Shown here piece by piece: positions 1 to 7,606 of a DNA stretch of 9,086 nucleotides. The translations under genes and the position numbers were made by a program. Each line of letters starts with the position of its first letter. Positions within the stretch are counted from its first letter, which is position 1. The DNA comes from an uncultured Treponema sp. (lineage in GTDB: Bacteria > Spirochaetota > Spirochaetia > Treponematales > Treponemataceae), in the NCBI GenBank assembly GCA_937902445.1, contig CALELJ010000263.1, forward strand, positions 1 through 9,086. Direction: 5' to 3'. The notes beneath the pieces are model-generated. The model was given only the letters and a program-made list of their open reading frames with translations. It did not search any database and was not told the DNA's origin.

Positions 1-3000
1 CAGACATTTCAATTGAAGGTCAGTACATGGATGCCGGCAGCGGAATTTCAGAAATCAACTATGAGCTTATCCCTAGTGGTGGAACCGATTCTGATAAAAA
101 GACAGGTACCATCGTTGCAACCCGTGATGGCGCAACAAACAACTACAAGTTCAAGGGAACGATCAGCGGATATGCAGCCGGTAAAGACAACAGTCTCAAG
201 CTTTATGCAGTTGATGCCGTTGGCAATAAATCTGTGGATTTTGTTAAGACAGTCTGGATGGATGAGGAAAGCCCTGAATTCAGTGCGGAATTTGTTTCCC
301 TTGATGCAGGTGCCACAGCCTCTTCTGCCAGCGGTACTGTAACTGTCAACGGAAGACAGAATATTGTCCTCTACGGAACAATCAAGGATCTTCAGAGCGG
401 AATCGGTGAAGTCTCTGCAGACAAGGTTCTTGATGTTAAGATTAGGAAAGCCTCCAGTGGTGAAAGCGCACTTGCCCATACTCTTCTGTTCAGGGAAGAT
501 TCTGCCGATCTTACTGACTGGACAAATGTTCCTGGAACCAGTGGAACATACAAGGCATACAATGATATTACAGATAAAACCAAGATCAGCGGATGGAAAA
601 TCTCCGTTACTGCATCTGACTTGAATTCAGCTCTTGGATCTGGCAACAAGATCGGTACTTTGACTGTAACGACAGTCGATACAGCCGGAAATAAATTCTA
701 CAACTCAAGTGTCCTCACATTCTCGGTTGATGACGAGGCTCCTACAGTCGAATACAGCACGGGCCGTGACAACGTAAACGGAACGATTGATATCGAAGGC
801 CGTGTAGAAGAATCAGTGGCCCTCTTCTCAATGGAACTTTACTATGCAATAGGAAAGGATGCTCCGACTGTAACTGGAAATCCGGAAGACCTCTACCTGG
901 ATTCGTCAAAGAATCTTTCAAGCTACGGCTGGACTAAATTCGGCGAGACGGTGACTGACATCGCCAAGATCTACAGCTGGAAATTTGAGAACTTTGATTT
1001 CAATACACTTTCAGGTGCAATTAACAGAGTGAATGCGGATGCCGATTATGATAGTGGTAAGGGTACAATCTGGATCCTTCCCCATGTAAAGGACAAGGCC
1101 GGTAATACAAGCGCAGTCAATGTTACAACTGGCCCTGGCAACACAAAGACATTCAGCTGGAATGCAACAAAATTCAATGTTGACGTCAACGCCGACCGCC
1201 CTGTAATTCAGGTTACAAACCTTTCTCGTCAGGTAAAGACAGAGGATGGTAAAACTGTCTACAAATACAGCCTCATAAACGGAACTGACGCCCAGATCAA
1301 CGGTACTATTACCGACGATGATGGAGAAGTTGCTGCTGGCAATTTCATCGTCAGTGATACACCGATTGTTGTTGATGCCAGCGGAAATGTTACAAGTACA
1401 GCTACAGGTACAACGACACTCAACGGTTCCGACTGGACATTTACTCCAAGTAATAAGGATGACGGTCCTAAGGATGTATATTTCTATGTAAAGGACAAAA
1501 AGGGAAAGAGGTTCTATACCGGCAACAGTGACAGCGGAAGCTTCTATAGACCATACTTCAAGTACAAGTCAGATGATTACAAGACAGAAAAGGATGATTC
1601 TCTTTCTGCTAAAGCCCTCCACTACATCAGCGACTGCAACAGCCCTGAAATCAATTCCGTTAAGCTCATTGCATACAAAGCCGACGGAGAAAAGAACGGC
1701 AATGCACAAACTGTAAATACCGGTGTCTTTGTCGGTGGTACGGAAAAGAAATTTGTTAAATTTGAAATCACTGCTGAAGATGCCAATGAAATTGCGGGCA
1801 TGACTCTTGAAATAAAGGGACCTTCCAAGACTATGAAACTATGGAAGGACAAGGATGGAAAGACTTTAAGCAAAAAGTATTGGGATGGATTTGATAAGGA
1901 CACTGGTAGTTTTGCCGACTTCGTAGATGGAAATGGTGTGACAGATTCAAAAACTTCAGTCTGGACAACTCAAAAAATCGACATGAGCCAGTTTGGCACC
2001 GGTGAAGTGTCGGCCGGTGAGGTGTCAATCACCGTTCTTGCTTACGACAAGTGTGACCTCAAGCAGAACAGCCCTGCCACATTCTATGTGGATAATGCCG
2101 CTCCAACGGTTTCAAACATCGAGCCTTCAAAGACGGAAGAAAAAACAGGCGACATTGTACTCAAGGGAATCGCTGACGACAGCACGACCGGACGTTCAGG
2201 TCTTGCAAGTGTAAAATATCTTGTGCCTGATGCCACACAGCAAACAATGTCAAATGATGCTCTTGCAGTTGCAACAACTACAAATGAGCTTGGCGAAAAT
2301 GTTTCCGTATGGGGTGGAAATACTCTTCTTACAAATTCATGGATGTTCACTTTTGATGGTGTGGACACAAGCGGTGACAAAAGAAAGTTTACAAAGGAAT
2401 TTGCGGAAACATATAAGACTTCAAAGGTAAACGGAATCTATACGATTCCAATCTACGTGAAGGTTGAGGATAACCTCGGAAACGTTCATATTGAAAGACA
2501 TGAGATCAAGTACAATCCTGATGCCGACAAACCGGTGACAAAGTTCACATATCCTAAGAAATCTGACTGTACTGAAGTTACAGAGGCTTCCGGCAAGTAC
2601 GTCACCCTTGGTGGCCTTATCCGCGCCACAGGTTCAGCTTCGATTCCGTCAATGACAACATCGGTTTCTTCTGTATACATGCAGATTGATGTGAACAAAG
2701 ACGGTAAATTTGACACAGTTGACTATGCAGCTCTTGAAGCCATGACAAAATCAGGTTCAACTGACAAGATTTTCACCATGGCAAAGATCAATGATGTTGA
2801 TGGCGGTGCAAGAGATGAAAGCCTCATCGTTGAAGGCCTTGATACAGCTGAAGAACGCAAGGCCTGGTGGGGAATCAAATGCGACCTTGTTGGTTCCGCC
2901 TGGGGACTTAACCTCAATGAAGAAGGTGAATTCAATCCAACCGGCGATGGCACAAAGGACATCCGTCTGCGTGTCTGCGGTATCAATGCAGAAAAGAAGG

Positions 3001-6000
3001 TAGGTGCATGGTCTGAAGACATAATCGAAATTCACGTAGACTCAAAGGCTCCTCAGGGAACCTGTTCCCTCATTGAAACAGATTCCTCTACATCAACTTC
3101 CGGTGTTGCTTCCGTGATACCAAACGCAACACGTGCCTACGAAGCCGGAATGTTCCTTAAGGGTCACTGGTGGCTCGTTGTCGATATCTTTGATGAATCC
3201 GGAATCAATGGAGATACGATTGCGGTCAAGAAGGGACTTGAAACCTATGCCGAGGCAAACTGGACAAAGGAAAAGTGTGACAGAACTTATTCCGGTACAA
3301 CAAAAGACGCATATAAAGTCTACGTTAAGGTAGATCCTAGCGCAGGTGCAACCTATACTGTTACAGCAAAGGACAACGATGGCGGTAACGGTGCAACTTC
3401 AAAGACCTTTACCGGAACATACACAGTTGCCGTAGATAATACTGCTCCAAGAATTGGAGACATAAAGAGCGGTGATGAAGTTATTGTTGATAACTACATC
3501 GTCAGGGACTCAAGCTACCAGTTTACAATCGACAACATGGTGACTGATGAGACTGGCGGATCAGGATTTGACTATGTACTCTTCTTCTTTGGAAGAAATG
3601 ATGTCAGCGGAAATAATGTTGCCTACCTCGATCCAGTAAAGGTAACTGGAGAAATCAGTAGCTTCAATAAGGTTACAACATATGATAAGGAATCAATTTC
3701 CGTTGAAACAAATCCTGCAAGCCGTTCTCTTGAAAGTGTAAATCTTTATGGAAAGCGTCATACAGGTACCCAGTCTACAAAATCTGACTTCACCGTAAGC
3801 GGAGTTTTGGACAAGCATATCCGTGCAGGTGGACTTGTAAAGATCGGCGGTGTTTACAGGACCATTGCTTCCATTGACGGAAACAAGGTCACATTCACTC
3901 CTGAAACTGCCGACACGAGTGCAACATCTGCATTCTTTGTTTACGGCCAGACAGCCAACAACGACTCGAAGCGCGAAAGCTTCAATGGTTCATTCTCTCA
4001 GAATCCTTACAACATCAAGAACGATGATGGCGACGGAATTCTTGAGTCAATCAACAAGACGACCGGTGTATGGTCTGCAACTTTAAGAAGCGGAAACCTT
4101 CCGGACGGTAATGCGACACTCTATGTTCTTGCATGGGACAAGGCTGCAAACGTTGCGATGAAAAAGGTTGATGTATTTGTTTCAAACAATGCACCTCGTA
4201 TCGCAAAGGTTTACCTTGGAACTGATATTGATGACAACAAGGAATTTGAAGCATCGGAATTTGAAGAGTACTCATGGTATTCAACAGACGGCTTTGCTGA
4301 GAAATTCTATCTCAAGACAGAAGGCAGCGGAAGAAAGCCGTTTGCAATCAAGGGCAGCCTTGCTGTTGTTCCGGAAATCATCGGTGGTAACGGAACCATC
4401 AACATGGTCATGAACAAGGCTCCTGCTGCTGTGACTGTTGCTGGAGGTGTGGTTGATTATGACAGTGTAATGCCAACAAAGTCGGCAGAGGGAACAGCCA
4501 TTACGGAAGGCGGAACAGGCTATACGCTTTCACCTTCTACTTCTGCCACAGTTCTTGACAGCAGGAATTCAACTTACTCAATGGATGACGGAAAGACCGC
4601 AGGTTTCAAGAAGTTTGTCGTTCCAAAGAAAACTCTTACGGATCTTTCTATTGCTGACGGAACAGGCAAGCCAATGTCATTCACATTCTGGGACAGCACT
4701 GACGGAAGAACCATCGGCGTTGATTCCCAGTGCGCAGTCATCTACGTAAGCGACTTTACTGTCGACCTTGTTGATGGAGAAAAACCTAATGTTGTTATCA
4801 GACCGTTCAAGTGGAACAGTAAGGACGACAACAGCCTGTTTGAAAATAAAACATCTAATGGTCATATTGAACTTGAGGATGATATTGTAGGAACTGACCT
4901 TAACAAGGCTCCGTTTACTGTAGGTGCTCCAAAGGTTTCTGGAAAAATAGTATTCCGCGGAACAGCATATGATGATATTTGTCTTAACAAGATCGTTTAC
5001 TCTTATGGAAAAACAACTGGCCAGATCAATGCAAGATATGACAATGGAAGTAAAAAGTGGAGTATATATGCAGGAAATAACCTGATTTCTGGAGGTGGCT
5101 CGATAACAGGCAGCGACGGATGGAATCTTGTTATTCATGATGTGATTTCTCCAACTGCAACTGGTGATGCTGCAAAGAGAAAGAACTTTAGTGCTGCTGA
5201 TGCATACTTTGGTCAGAACGGACATAAGATTGCCTGGGAATTTACAGTTGATACAGAAAAGTGGACAAATAATGTTGCAAAGATCGGTGAAAAACTTTCT
5301 GTAACTGCTTATGATTCAAGCAATAACGACTCTTCAGAAAGAATAAAGAACATAGTTTCCGAAGAAGACGGAACAAGGCACAATGCAGAATATTCTGTGG
5401 ATGTTGTTCCGTATGTGACTAAGGTAACTACAAGTTTGAATATCTTGGATGAATCATTCCCAACAGCACACAGCCGTTCCGCTTTGGGACGCTACACTGT
5501 AAGGTCTGATGAAAATATTGCAATTGAAGGATTTAATATTGGAACAAATGTTGCGACAGTTTCAGATGGAACAACTACAGTTACACTTGCTAAAAAGAAG
5601 ATTGATAGTGACGATACAGAAGAAACAGATAATGTTCTCTCTATCGGTGATCTTAAAAGTGTTAAAGTAACTTTATCTGTTAACGATGTTTCAGCAATGA
5701 ACAATATAAATAATAATGATGCAAGAGGTAATTATCAGGAAACGGTTGCGGCAACAAAGAAAGAGGGGGATGAGGAAATCTACAGCAATTACTACAACCG
5801 TCAGCCAAATGGATACAACAACAACCGCCTCACAGATGATATTGAACTTGCAGTTTGGGAATTCAATAAAACTGCTGCAAAAGCAACTGGTGGTGGTATG
5901 GCAATTCAGCCTCGTATGCGAATTAACCCAAGTACAGGTGTTATTGGCTTTGCATATGTTGATGGATCGCAGTATTTCGCTATGGCTCGTGGTGCAAGGC

Positions 6001-7382
6001 GTAATGATGATAGTACTAATATGCAAGATAACAATAACGGTGGTTTTACACCTACTTCTTATGACAGGTGGATGGGTTCCTATGACTTCTTTACATCAAC
6101 AGAATTTATCTATGATTCTCAGGGACATTCTTTTGGTGTAGCAGCTGGTGGAGACATTAATAGCGGTAGTGCAGATCATTTCGTTCTTGTTTCAAGTGAA
6201 TGGGATATGGGTGAAACAGGTCAGCGTGGTTCTATGGATGTAAAGAATGCGATTGTTTTAGACCAGATCGGTTTAACAATTGATAGTAAATCAAAATTTG
6301 TAAAGCAGAGGTTTAAGTCTCCTTCTTTGGCAACTGCGGTTCATAATAACCAAACTTATTTGTATATGGCTTATTATGATTCTGCTGCAAATCAGATTCG
6401 ATTTAGACATGCAGTAAACAAAAGAAATAGTGCGTATGGTACTGATAAGGCAAATGGTTCCGATAATACATTCTTAAAGGATAATAAAGTTACGAATGGT
6501 TATATTACCAACAAACGAAGTGGTAATGATGGTGGAAATATGCCATTAAAGGGACTTGATTATCGTAATGGAGAGGTTCAGGTAATAACAAATACAACAA
6601 ACAGGAAGCCAGGTCAATATGTTAGTATTGGAGTTGTTTCTAATGAGGGAGCGACTGTTGATGATGTTGTAGTTGCTGTATGGTATGATGGTTCAAAACT
6701 TTTGTATTCATATAATGATACTCCAACAACATTACGTGGAGGAGATACTGCGGCAAGTGGTTGGTCTGATCCTGTTACGGTATTTACAGGTAACCAGAAA
6801 AAGGCAGGAAACTACTGCCAGCTTGCAGTAGATAAGAAAGGAGGTATTCATATTGCTGCCTATGACCCACAGACACTGGATCTTGTATATGCATATCTTG
6901 ATAGTGATATAAAGGGAAAAGCAACAAACTCAAGTGATTTCAAAACTTGTGTTGTAGATTCCTGCGGAGTTCTTGGTGACAAGCTTACTATTGATGTTGC
7001 CTATGATACTGCTGATGGAAATGCAATACCATACATTGGTTATTACTCATCAAGCTCTGTAAGACCAAAATATGCATACAAGGTTAATACAAGTAATGCT
7101 GCTCCAGTTGGTTCTGTTTCAGATAAGGTAACTGGTGATTGGGAGTGTATTGTTGTGCCTACATCAAGTACAATCAATGAGGAAGCAAACGGACAATATA
7201 ACAAAATTAATGTTGCAGTTTGGAAAGATGCGGGTGTATTAAAGGCATCTACTACTGGTACCAATTCTAATAACTCCTCATGGGGATATGCTTGGGGTAA
7301 TGGTTCTAAGAATGCTGTTCTTGGTTATTCTACGGCCATTGATGGTGTTGACGGTAACATCGAAACCGCCCAGATGCGCTAG
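1..7382 (+). CDS. Giant multi-module Ig-like repeat protein with C-terminal beta-propeller, 5'-partial
   Basis: The frame is open from position 3 to the TAG at 7380-7382; the Met codon at 27 lies inside an ongoing Ig-like strand, so the true start is upstream of the window. Residues here are numbered from that Met. The protein is built of repeated modules, each opening with a hydrophobic strand plus 'G...D..G' (for example GTIKDLQSG) and closing with 'D..GN' and a 'VD..AP'-type joint. Joint prolines are near residues 83, 239, 392, 540, 693, 836, 1009, 1141, 1390, 1587 and 1795. A TIG-like segment (about 1820-1905), an Asn-rich linker and seven propeller-like repeats (about 1938-2430) follow. 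I see no transmembrane helix, LPXTG motif or autotransporter barrel. Such architecture is typical of exported adhesins or carbohydrate-binding surface proteins; export and ligand are inference because the N-terminus is missing. No enzyme motif was recognised. The 3' third is AT-richer than the rest. Confidence 0.9.
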   Translation, partial: DISIEGQYMDAGSGISEINYELIPSGGTDSDKKTGTIVATRDGATNNYKFKGTISGYAAGKDNSLKLYAVDAVGNKSVDFVKTVWMDEESPEFSAEFVSLDAGATASSASGTVTVNGRQNIVLYGTIKDLQSGIGEVSADKVLDVKIRKASSGESALAHTLLFREDSADLTDWTNVPGTSGTYKAYNDITDKTKISGWKISVTASDLNSALGSGNKIGTLTVTTVDTAGNKFYNSSVLTFSVDDEAPTVEYSTGRDNVNGTIDIEGRVEESVALFSMELYYAIGKDAPTVTGNPEDLYLDSSKNLSSYGWTKFGETVTDIAKIYSWKFENFDFNTLSGAINRVNADADYDSGKGTIWILPHVKDKAGNTSAVNVTTGPGNTKTFSWNATKFNVDVNADRPVIQVTNLSRQVKTEDGKTVYKYSLINGTDAQINGTITDDDGEVAAGNFIVSDTPIVVDASGNVTSTATGTTTLNGSDWTFTPSNKDDGPKDVYFYVKDKKGKRFYTGNSDSGSFYRPYFKYKSDDYKTEKDDSLSAKALHYISDCNSPEINSVKLIAYKADGEKNGNAQTVNTGVFVGGTEKKFVKFEITAEDANEIAGMTLEIKGPSKTMKLWKDKDGKTLSKKYWDGFDKDTGSFADFVDGNGVTDSKTSVWTTQKIDMSQFGTGEVSAGEVSITVLAYDKCDLKQNSPATFYVDNAAPTVSNIEPSKTEEKTGDIVLKGIADDSTTGRSGLASVKYLVPDATQQTMSNDALAVATTTNELGENVSVWGGNTLLTNSWMFTFDGVDTSGDKRKFTKEFAETYKTSKVNGIYTIPIYVKVEDNLGNVHIERHEIKYNPDADKPVTKFTYPKKSDCTEVTEASGKYVTLGGLIRATGSASIPSMTTSVSSVYMQIDVNKDGKFDTVDYAALEAMTKSGSTDKIFTMAKINDVDGGARDESLIVEGLDTAEERKAWWGIKCDLVGSAWGLNLNEEGEFNPTGDGTKDIRLRVCGINAEKKVGAWSEDIIEIHVDSKAPQGTCSLIETDSSTSTSGVASVIPNATRAYEAGMFLKGHWWLVVDIFDESGINGDTIAVKKGLETYAEANWTKEKCDRTYSGTTKDAYKVYVKVDPSAGATYTVTAKDNDGGNGATSKTFTGTYTVAVDNTAPRIGDIKSGDEVIVDNYIVRDSSYQFTIDNMVTDETGGSGFDYVLFFFGRNDVSGNNVAYLDPVKVTGEISSFNKVTTYDKESISVETNPASRSLESVNLYGKRHTGTQSTKSDFTVSGVLDKHIRAGGLVKIGGVYRTIASIDGNKVTFTPETADTSATSAFFVYGQTANNDSKRESFNGSFSQNPYNIKNDDGDGILESINKTTGVWSATLRSGNLPDGNATLYVLAWDKAANVAMKKVDVFVSNNAPRIAKVYLGTDIDDNKEFEASEFEEYSWYSTDGFAEKFYLKTEGSGRKPFAIKGSLAVVPEIIGGNGTINMVMNKAPAAVTVAGGVVDYDSVMPTKSAEGTAITEGGTGYTLSPSTSATVLDSRNSTYSMDDGKTAGFKKFVVPKKTLTDLSIADGTGKPMSFTFWDSTDGRTIGVDSQCAVIYVSDFTVDLVDGEKPNVVIRPFKWNSKDDNSLFENKTSNGHIELEDDIVGTDLNKAPFTVGAPKVSGKIVFRGTAYDDICLNKIVYSYGKTTGQINARYDNGSKKWSIYAGNNLISGGGSITGSDGWNLVIHDVISPTATGDAAKRKNFSAADAYFGQNGHKIAWEFTVDTEKWTNNVAKIGEKLSVTAYDSSNNDSSERIKNIVSEEDGTRHNAEYSVDVVPYVTKVTTSLNILDESFPTAHSRSALGRYTVRSDENIAIEGFNIGTNVATVSDGTTTVTLAKKKIDSDDTEETDNVLSIGDLKSVKVTLSVNDVSAMNNINNNDARGNYQETVAATKKEGDEEIYSNYYNRQPNGYNNNRLTDDIELAVWEFNKTAAKATGGGMAIQPRMRINPSTGVIGFAYVDGSQYFAMARGARRNDDSTNMQDNNNGGFTPTSYDRWMGSYDFFTSTEFIYDSQGHSFGVAAGGDINSGSADHFVLVSSEWDMGETGQRGSMDVKNAIVLDQIGLTIDSKSKFVKQRFKSPSLATAVHNNQTYLYMAYYDSAANQIRFRHAVNKRNSAYGTDKANGSDNTFLKDNKVTNGYITNKRSGNDGGNMPLKGLDYRNGEVQVITNTTNRKPGQYVSIGVVSNEGATVDDVVVAVWYDGSKLLYSYNDTPTTLRGGDTAASGWSDPVTVFTGNQKKAGNYCQLAVDKKGGIHIAAYDPQTLDLVYAYLDSDIKGKATNSSDFKTCVVDSCGVLGDKLTIDVAYDTADGNAIPYIGYYSSSSVRPKYAYKVNTSNAAPVGSVSDKVTGDWECIVVPTSSTINEEANGQYNKINVAVWKDAGVLKASTTGTNSNNSSWGYAWGNGSKNAVLGYSTAIDGVDGNIETAQMR
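2688..2723 (+). other. EF-hand-like calcium-binding loop in Ig module 7
   Basis: The twelve residues 888-899 of the giant protein read DVNKDGKFDTVD. They put acidic or amide side chains at loop positions 1, 3, 5, 9 and 12, Gly at 6 and a hydrophobic residue at 8, as in EF-hand and dockerin calcium loops. Only one copy is present here and the flanking helices are not obvious, so a full dockerin or EF-hand pair is not claimed. Confidence 0.55.
4224..4259 (+). other. EF-hand-like acidic loop in Ig module 9
   Basis: Residues 1400-1411 of the giant protein read DIDDNKEFEASE. Acidic or amide side chains fall at loop positions 1, 3, 5, 9 and 12 and Phe at 8; Lys replaces the usual Gly at 6. The loop starts ten residues after the module joint SNNAP. 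Metal binding is plausible from pattern only. Confidence 0.4.
5838..7350 (+). other. Probable seven-bladed beta-propeller domain (C-terminal part of the giant CDS)
   Basis: Seven repeats share a two-strand pattern, 'small-hydrophobic-x-A-Y/W-x-D/G' followed by 'L-x-Y/F-A-x': FAYVDGSQYFAMARG (repeat begins near residue 1958), FGVAAGG...HFVLVSS (2026), YMAYYDSAANQIRFRHA (2098), VAVWYDGSKLLYSYND (2197), IAAYDPQTLDLVYAYLD (2263), YIGYYSSSSVRPKYAYKV (2318) and VAVWKDAGVLKAS (2391). Spacing is roughly 55-100 residues. An extra strand IELAVWEF near residue 1938 could close the ring. The pattern resembles sialidase/BNR-like propellers, but I see no Asp-box (S-x-D-x-G-x-x-W) and no sialidase catalytic triad, so a binding rather than hydrolytic role is more likely. 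The blade count is my reading of the repeats, not a structure. Confidence 0.6.
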
Positions 7383-7410
7383 TTTTTATTCCGCGGTTTA
7401 AAACTTTTTG

Positions 7411-7444
7411 CGGCACCCTGCTAAGGCAGGGTGCCGTTTTTTTT
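7411..7444 (+). terminator. Strong intrinsic terminator of the giant gene
   Basis: A perfect 11-bp stem pairs CGGCACCCTGC (7411-7421) with GCAGGGTGCCG (7426-7436) across the tetraloop TAAG. Eight consecutive T follow at 7437-7444. It begins 28 bases after the TAG stop codon of the giant gene, so it should separate that transcript from purB. Confidence 0.95.
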
Positions 7445-7540
7445 GCGTTAGCGATGGTAGCCCCGTAGTCCACCGGAGCCTTGGCGAGGAGGATGAGCGT
7501 CAAGCGAAGGGCGGACGTAGCGACCCGCTAGGGGAACGCC
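7445..7540. repeat. GC-rich self-complementary intergenic element, candidate dispersed repeat
   Basis: This 96-bp stretch has 64 G/C bases (67%), far above the AT-rich sequence on its right and above both genes. Its ends pair: GCGTT (7445-7449) with AACGC (7535-7539), and inside that CCCC (7461-7464) with GGGG (7531-7534), extending with TAG/CTA. An internal hairpin pairs CTTGGCG (7480-7486) with CGTCAAG (7498-7504), one G-T pair included, around an 11-nt loop. It starts directly after the terminator T-run and ends just upstream of the purB promoter. No convincing RBS plus ORF lies in it. Composition and position fit a REP/MITE-like intergenic repeat of the host genome; a structured RNA is the alternative. 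No second copy is in the window to prove it is repetitive. Confidence 0.5.
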
Positions 7541-7550
7541 TTCTTGATAA

Positions 7551-7579
7551 ATGACAATGATGTCTAAATTCAGTATAAT
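7551..7579 (+). promoter_or_regulatory. Sigma-70-type promoter of purB
   Basis: ATGACA (7551-7556) matches the -35 consensus TTGACA at five of six positions, and TATAAT (7574-7579) is a perfect -10 box. The spacer is the optimal 17 bp. Transcription would start near 7586, giving a leader of about 20 nt, which leaves no room for a purine riboswitch. No operator palindrome resembling a PurR site was recognised. Confidence 0.8.
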
Positions 7580-7595
7580 GAGGCATCTTTTTTTT

Positions 7596-7600
7596 AGAGG
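7596..7600 (+). promoter_or_regulatory. Ribosome-binding site of purB
   Basis: AGAGG lies six bases upstream of the ATG at 7607, a normal Shine-Dalgarno spacing. It fixes this ATG as the start. An eight-T run (7588-7595) sits immediately before it in the leader. Confidence 0.8.
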
Positions 7601-7606
7601 TTATTT

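Larger units (their letters stand above)
1..5411 (+). other. Array of about eleven bacterial Ig-like modules (within the giant CDS)
   Basis: Eleven joints with a D-x-x-(A/S/K/R)-P pattern or close variants divide residues 1-1795: DEESP, DDEAP, NADRP, DCNSP, DNAAP, DADKP, DSKAP, DNTAP, SNNAP, DGEKP and DVVP. Most are preceded by a strand ending in a D..GN turn (AVDAVGN, TVDTAGN, HVKDKAGN, KVEDNLGN, AWDKAAN). The spacing between joint prolines is 132-173 residues for most modules and 197-249 for modules ending at residues 1390, 1587 and 1795. That is longer than the roughly 90 residues of a minimal Ig-like unit, so each repeat probably holds a decorated sandwich or two subdomains. Sequence identity between modules is low; only the joints and turns are conserved. 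Assignment to a specific Pfam Ig family cannot be made by eye. Confidence 0.75.

Noticed and set aside
48..479. 143-codon minus-strand open frame opposite the giant gene
   Set aside because: It is antisense to a strongly supported coding frame, its product resembles no protein family I know, and I noted no supporting RBS. It is a shadow of the plus-strand codons.
4677..5225. 182-codon minus-strand open frame
   Set aside because: It lies wholly opposite conserved-looking Ig modules, including the DGEKP joint. Its Ser/Ile/Cys-rich product looks like reverse-complement translation, with no recognisable domain.
5716..6141. 141-codon plus-strand frame overlapping the giant gene
   Set aside because: It is an alternative frame of the AT-rich propeller region. 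The product is low-complexity and the giant frame has a clear domain pattern across the same bases.
5838..7350. Sialidase (neuraminidase) activity for the propeller
   Set aside because: I see no canonical Asp-box repeats and no identifiable Arg triad, so only the fold is suggested and no catalytic call is made.
7461..7476. GTAGTCCAC resembling a 16S rRNA segment inside the intergenic element
   Set aside because: Only about nine bases match and the neighbouring sequence diverges at once, so this is not an rRNA fragment.
7544..7549. TTGATA as an alternative -35 box
   Set aside because: It is 24 bp from the TATAAT box, too far for a sigma-70 promoter; ATGACA at 7551 has the correct 17-bp spacing.
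7559..7595. Weak hairpin GATGTC/GGCATC followed by eight T, resembling a terminator or attenuator ahead of purB
   Set aside because: The stem is six pairs including a G-T, the loop is 17 nt, and it overlaps the -10 box, so most of it would not be in the purB transcript.
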